Source of the DNA: Fidelibacterota bacterium | Lineage (GTDB): Bacteria > Fidelibacterota > UBA2242 | Length of the DNA: 6,244 nucleotides | Reading direction: 5' to 3' | Assembly: GCA_016936335.1 (NCBI GenBank) | Contig: JAFGXZ010000346.1 | Coordinates: forward strand, 1-6,244 | Part shown: piece by piece, positions 4,710-6,244 of the stretch | Position numbering within the stretch: position 1 is the first letter of the stretch | Layout: each line of letters begins with the position of its first letter | Notes under the pieces: generated by a model | Told to the model about the DNA's origin: nothing | Database searches by the model: none | What the model saw: the letters and a program-made list of their open reading frames with translations, nothing else | Program-made: the position numbers and the translations under genes

Positions 4710-6244
4710 CTACTTCATTAGCACCATCTTCTGGGTTTTGAGATAGGTTCCTGCTTGCAATCGATAAAGGTAAATTCCTGAAGATAACAGATGACCGGCA
4801 TCATTGTGTCCGTTCCATTCAATTTCGTAGTAGCCCGGTTGCTGATGGTCCTTAATTACCCATTTGACCAGTTCACCACGAATATTGAATACCGCCAGTT
4901 TAACGTCGCATTCCTTCGGTAGTTCATAGCGGATCTTTGTAGTCGGATTAAAGGGATTTGGGAAGTTCTGGTGCAGGGCAAACTGTCTGGGGATTTCCGG
5001 CTGCGTTTCAAATCGGTATTTACTTGTGAATTTTTCCATCACCACTGAATCTTCAAGCGTTGTCAATGTGGTTAATTGATATAAGACTTCTGCTTCACAA
5101 TCTGTCAGAGCACTGAAAGAAACCGAGCCAAGCCGACTGTAATCGCTGATTTTACTTACATTCTTAAACATTGGAAAAAGAGTAATTGCAACAATTCCAT
5201 TTTCAGTGTTATTGCGACTGAGAATAATCCACTGCTTGCGTTCTTCCTCGGGAATTGCGGATATCATCACATCCTGATATTCAAGAATTGCCGGATTATA
5301 TTTGATGAGACATTCAAGCCCGCGCATATCGATCCCGCGCTGTACTCTCAAATCCAGGCACAACCCATCGAGTAATGTCGCATTCCAGACACCGTTGCGC
5401 TCATAATTACTGATCAATGAGACCGATGATTGATCATTATCTATGGGTTTTGCCAAAGCAAGGTTCGTCATTATATCCGGACTGTGATCAAAAGACCAGT
5501 TCCACATAGAAACCAATACCATCAGGTCAGATAGATCAAATACCCCATCAGGCTGCACCTTAAAATAAGGAATATCGCCAGTAACCGGGCCCAGTTCCAT
5601 AGTATAATCTTTCGGACTCCCGGTCCAGGCAGTTTTCAAAGCGTCGAAATCAGCCAGTTCGATACTATTATTTGCATCATAATCAGCCAGCATCCCTGTC
5701 CTGAATTGAAATGTAAAATCGTCTTCCGGGGTTCCATCGGGATCACCATTCTGATTTCCATCCAGCTGAGTGCCCCAGAGGTTCGTAATACCTGATTGCA
5801 ATTCTACGGTCAATGTTTCCAATGCCGTATAATAGGATTCAGGAATCAGAATGATTTCACGGGGATTCTGAATATCAATATCAAACAGCATATTACCGGA
5901 TCGCGTCCCGGATACCGCGATATTACCGGCCAGTGAGTTGGTATCCACATCCTGATCAAATTGAATATCGATCACATCAAACCAGAGCGATTTCTGCCCC
6001 GTTCCAATATCAGGAGACCAGTCCGTTACAATCGGGCCGTTTTCATTATCAATATCAATGATAATGGTATCTGCAACTCCGGCCGACCATTTATCAGAAG
6101 GAAGAACTCTAAAATGTACGTTTCTTTCGACCCGGTGTGCAATATCCTGATCGCTTCGCCAGATGATGACAGAGTCAACCATTGTTGGTAAAATTGTATT
6201 GGAACTCAGCATGGTTGCAGGATGCCAGTTCGTCTCACCGTATA
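4710..6244 (-). CDS. Secreted multidomain protein with Ig-like, dockerin-like and cohesin-like regions and a type IX sorting domain (5' partial)
   Basis: The frame stays open to the right edge. A Met at 6212 is the first available start, but coding-like sequence (YGETNWHPAT) precedes it, so the N-terminus and signal peptide are outside the window. Numbering from that Met: 14-58 resembles a repeated extracellular module (VHFRVLPSD, then IDIDNENGP). Residues 61-172 look like a Big_5-type bacterial Ig-like domain (IQFDQDVDTNSLAGNIAVSG, later GITNLWGTQLDGNQNGDP). Residues 175-240 are dockerin-like, with one full calcium loop (Asp177, Asp179, Asn181, Ile184, Asp188) and a degenerate second loop ending at Asp229. 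Residues 276-385 resemble a cohesin-type beta-sandwich (LDLRV, then CLIKYNPAILEYQDV, NGIVAITLFP). Residues 410-500 are a type IX secretion C-terminal sorting domain with a FlgD-like fold, from FALHQNFPNPFNPTTKIRYE to the final QKMVLMK. The protein is therefore probably exported by type IX secretion and surface-attached or released. No catalytic domain is visible in this part, so the function is unknown. The stop is TAG. Confidence 0.85.
   Translation of the reverse strand, partial: YGETNWHPATMLSSNTILPTMVDSVIIWRSDQDIAHRVERNVHFRVLPSDKWSAGVADTIIIDIDNENGPIVTDWSPDIGTGQKSLWFDVIDIQFDQDVDTNSLAGNIAVSGTRSGNMLFDIDIQNPREIILIPESYYTALETLTVELQSGITNLWGTQLDGNQNGDPDGTPEDDFTFQFRTGMLADYDANNSIELADFDALKTAWTGSPKDYTMELGPVTGDIPYFKVQPDGVFDLSDLMVLVSMWNWSFDHSPDIMTNLALAKPIDNDQSSVSLISNYERNGVWNATLLDGLCLDLRVQRGIDMRGLECLIKYNPAILEYQDVMISAIPEEERKQWIILSRNNTENGIVAITLFPMFKNVSKISDYSRLGSVSFSALTDCEAEVLYQLTTLTTLEDSVVMEKFTSKYRFETQPEIPRQFALHQNFPNPFNPTTKIRYELPKECDVKLAVFNIRGELVKWVIKDHQQPGYYEIEWNGHNDAGHLLSSGIYLYRLQAGTYLKTQKMVLMK

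Noticed and set aside
5961..6191. Plus-strand open frame opposite the secreted protein
   Set aside because: The opposite strand encodes a clear Ig-like region, and this frame looks like its reverse reading.
1..6244. CRISPR array, tRNA or rRNA genes, insertion sequence or phage module
   Set aside because: I saw no regularly spaced repeats, no cloverleaf-like segment, no transposase or terminal inverted repeats, and no phage-like reading frame.

Overview
The window looks like a piece of a bacterial chromosome from the FCB side of the tree. The best phylogenetic clue is the C-terminal sorting domain of the last gene, which opens with a QNFPNPFNPTTKI signature. As I recall, this signature is widespread in Marinimicrobia, Calditrichaeota, Ignavibacteria and relatives that use the type IX secretion system. 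The moderate-to-low GC content and compact layout fit that placement, but I cannot assign a species or settle the phylum from sequence alone.

Layout: (1) 1-435, plus strand: C-terminal two thirds of a Gph-like HAD phosphatase, cut by the window edge. (2) 456-974, minus strand: a complete dCMP deaminase, converging tail-to-tail with the phosphatase. (3) 975-1167: a divergent intergenic region with recognisable promoters for both flanking genes and two small inverted repeats. (4) 1168-2604, plus: a complete type I glutamine synthetase with several substituted signature residues, including Phe where the adenylylated Tyr normally sits. (5) 2707-4464, plus: an oligoendopeptidase F-type M3 metallopeptidase with a signal peptide. 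Its reading frame is interrupted by TAG at 4462-4464, yet a recognisable family C-terminus continues in frame to TGA at 4588-4590. (6) 4615-4643: a strong hairpin terminator between convergent genes. (7) 4710-6244, minus: the C-terminal part of a large secreted multidomain protein (Ig-like, dockerin-like, cohesin-like, type IX sorting domain), cut by the right edge.

The genes do not form one pathway. The phosphatase, the deaminase (dUMP supply for thymidylate) and glutamine synthetase (nitrogen assimilation) are housekeeping metabolism. The exported peptidase and the surface protein suggest a cell that handles peptides or polymers outside the cytoplasm. I see no CRISPR array, tRNA, rRNA, insertion sequence or phage gene, and no convincing new multi-gene system. 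The most notable observations are the in-frame amber codon in the peptidase gene, the eukaryote-like deaminase, the atypical glutamine synthetase active-site and regulatory residues, and the dockerin-like plus cohesin-like architecture on a type IX substrate.
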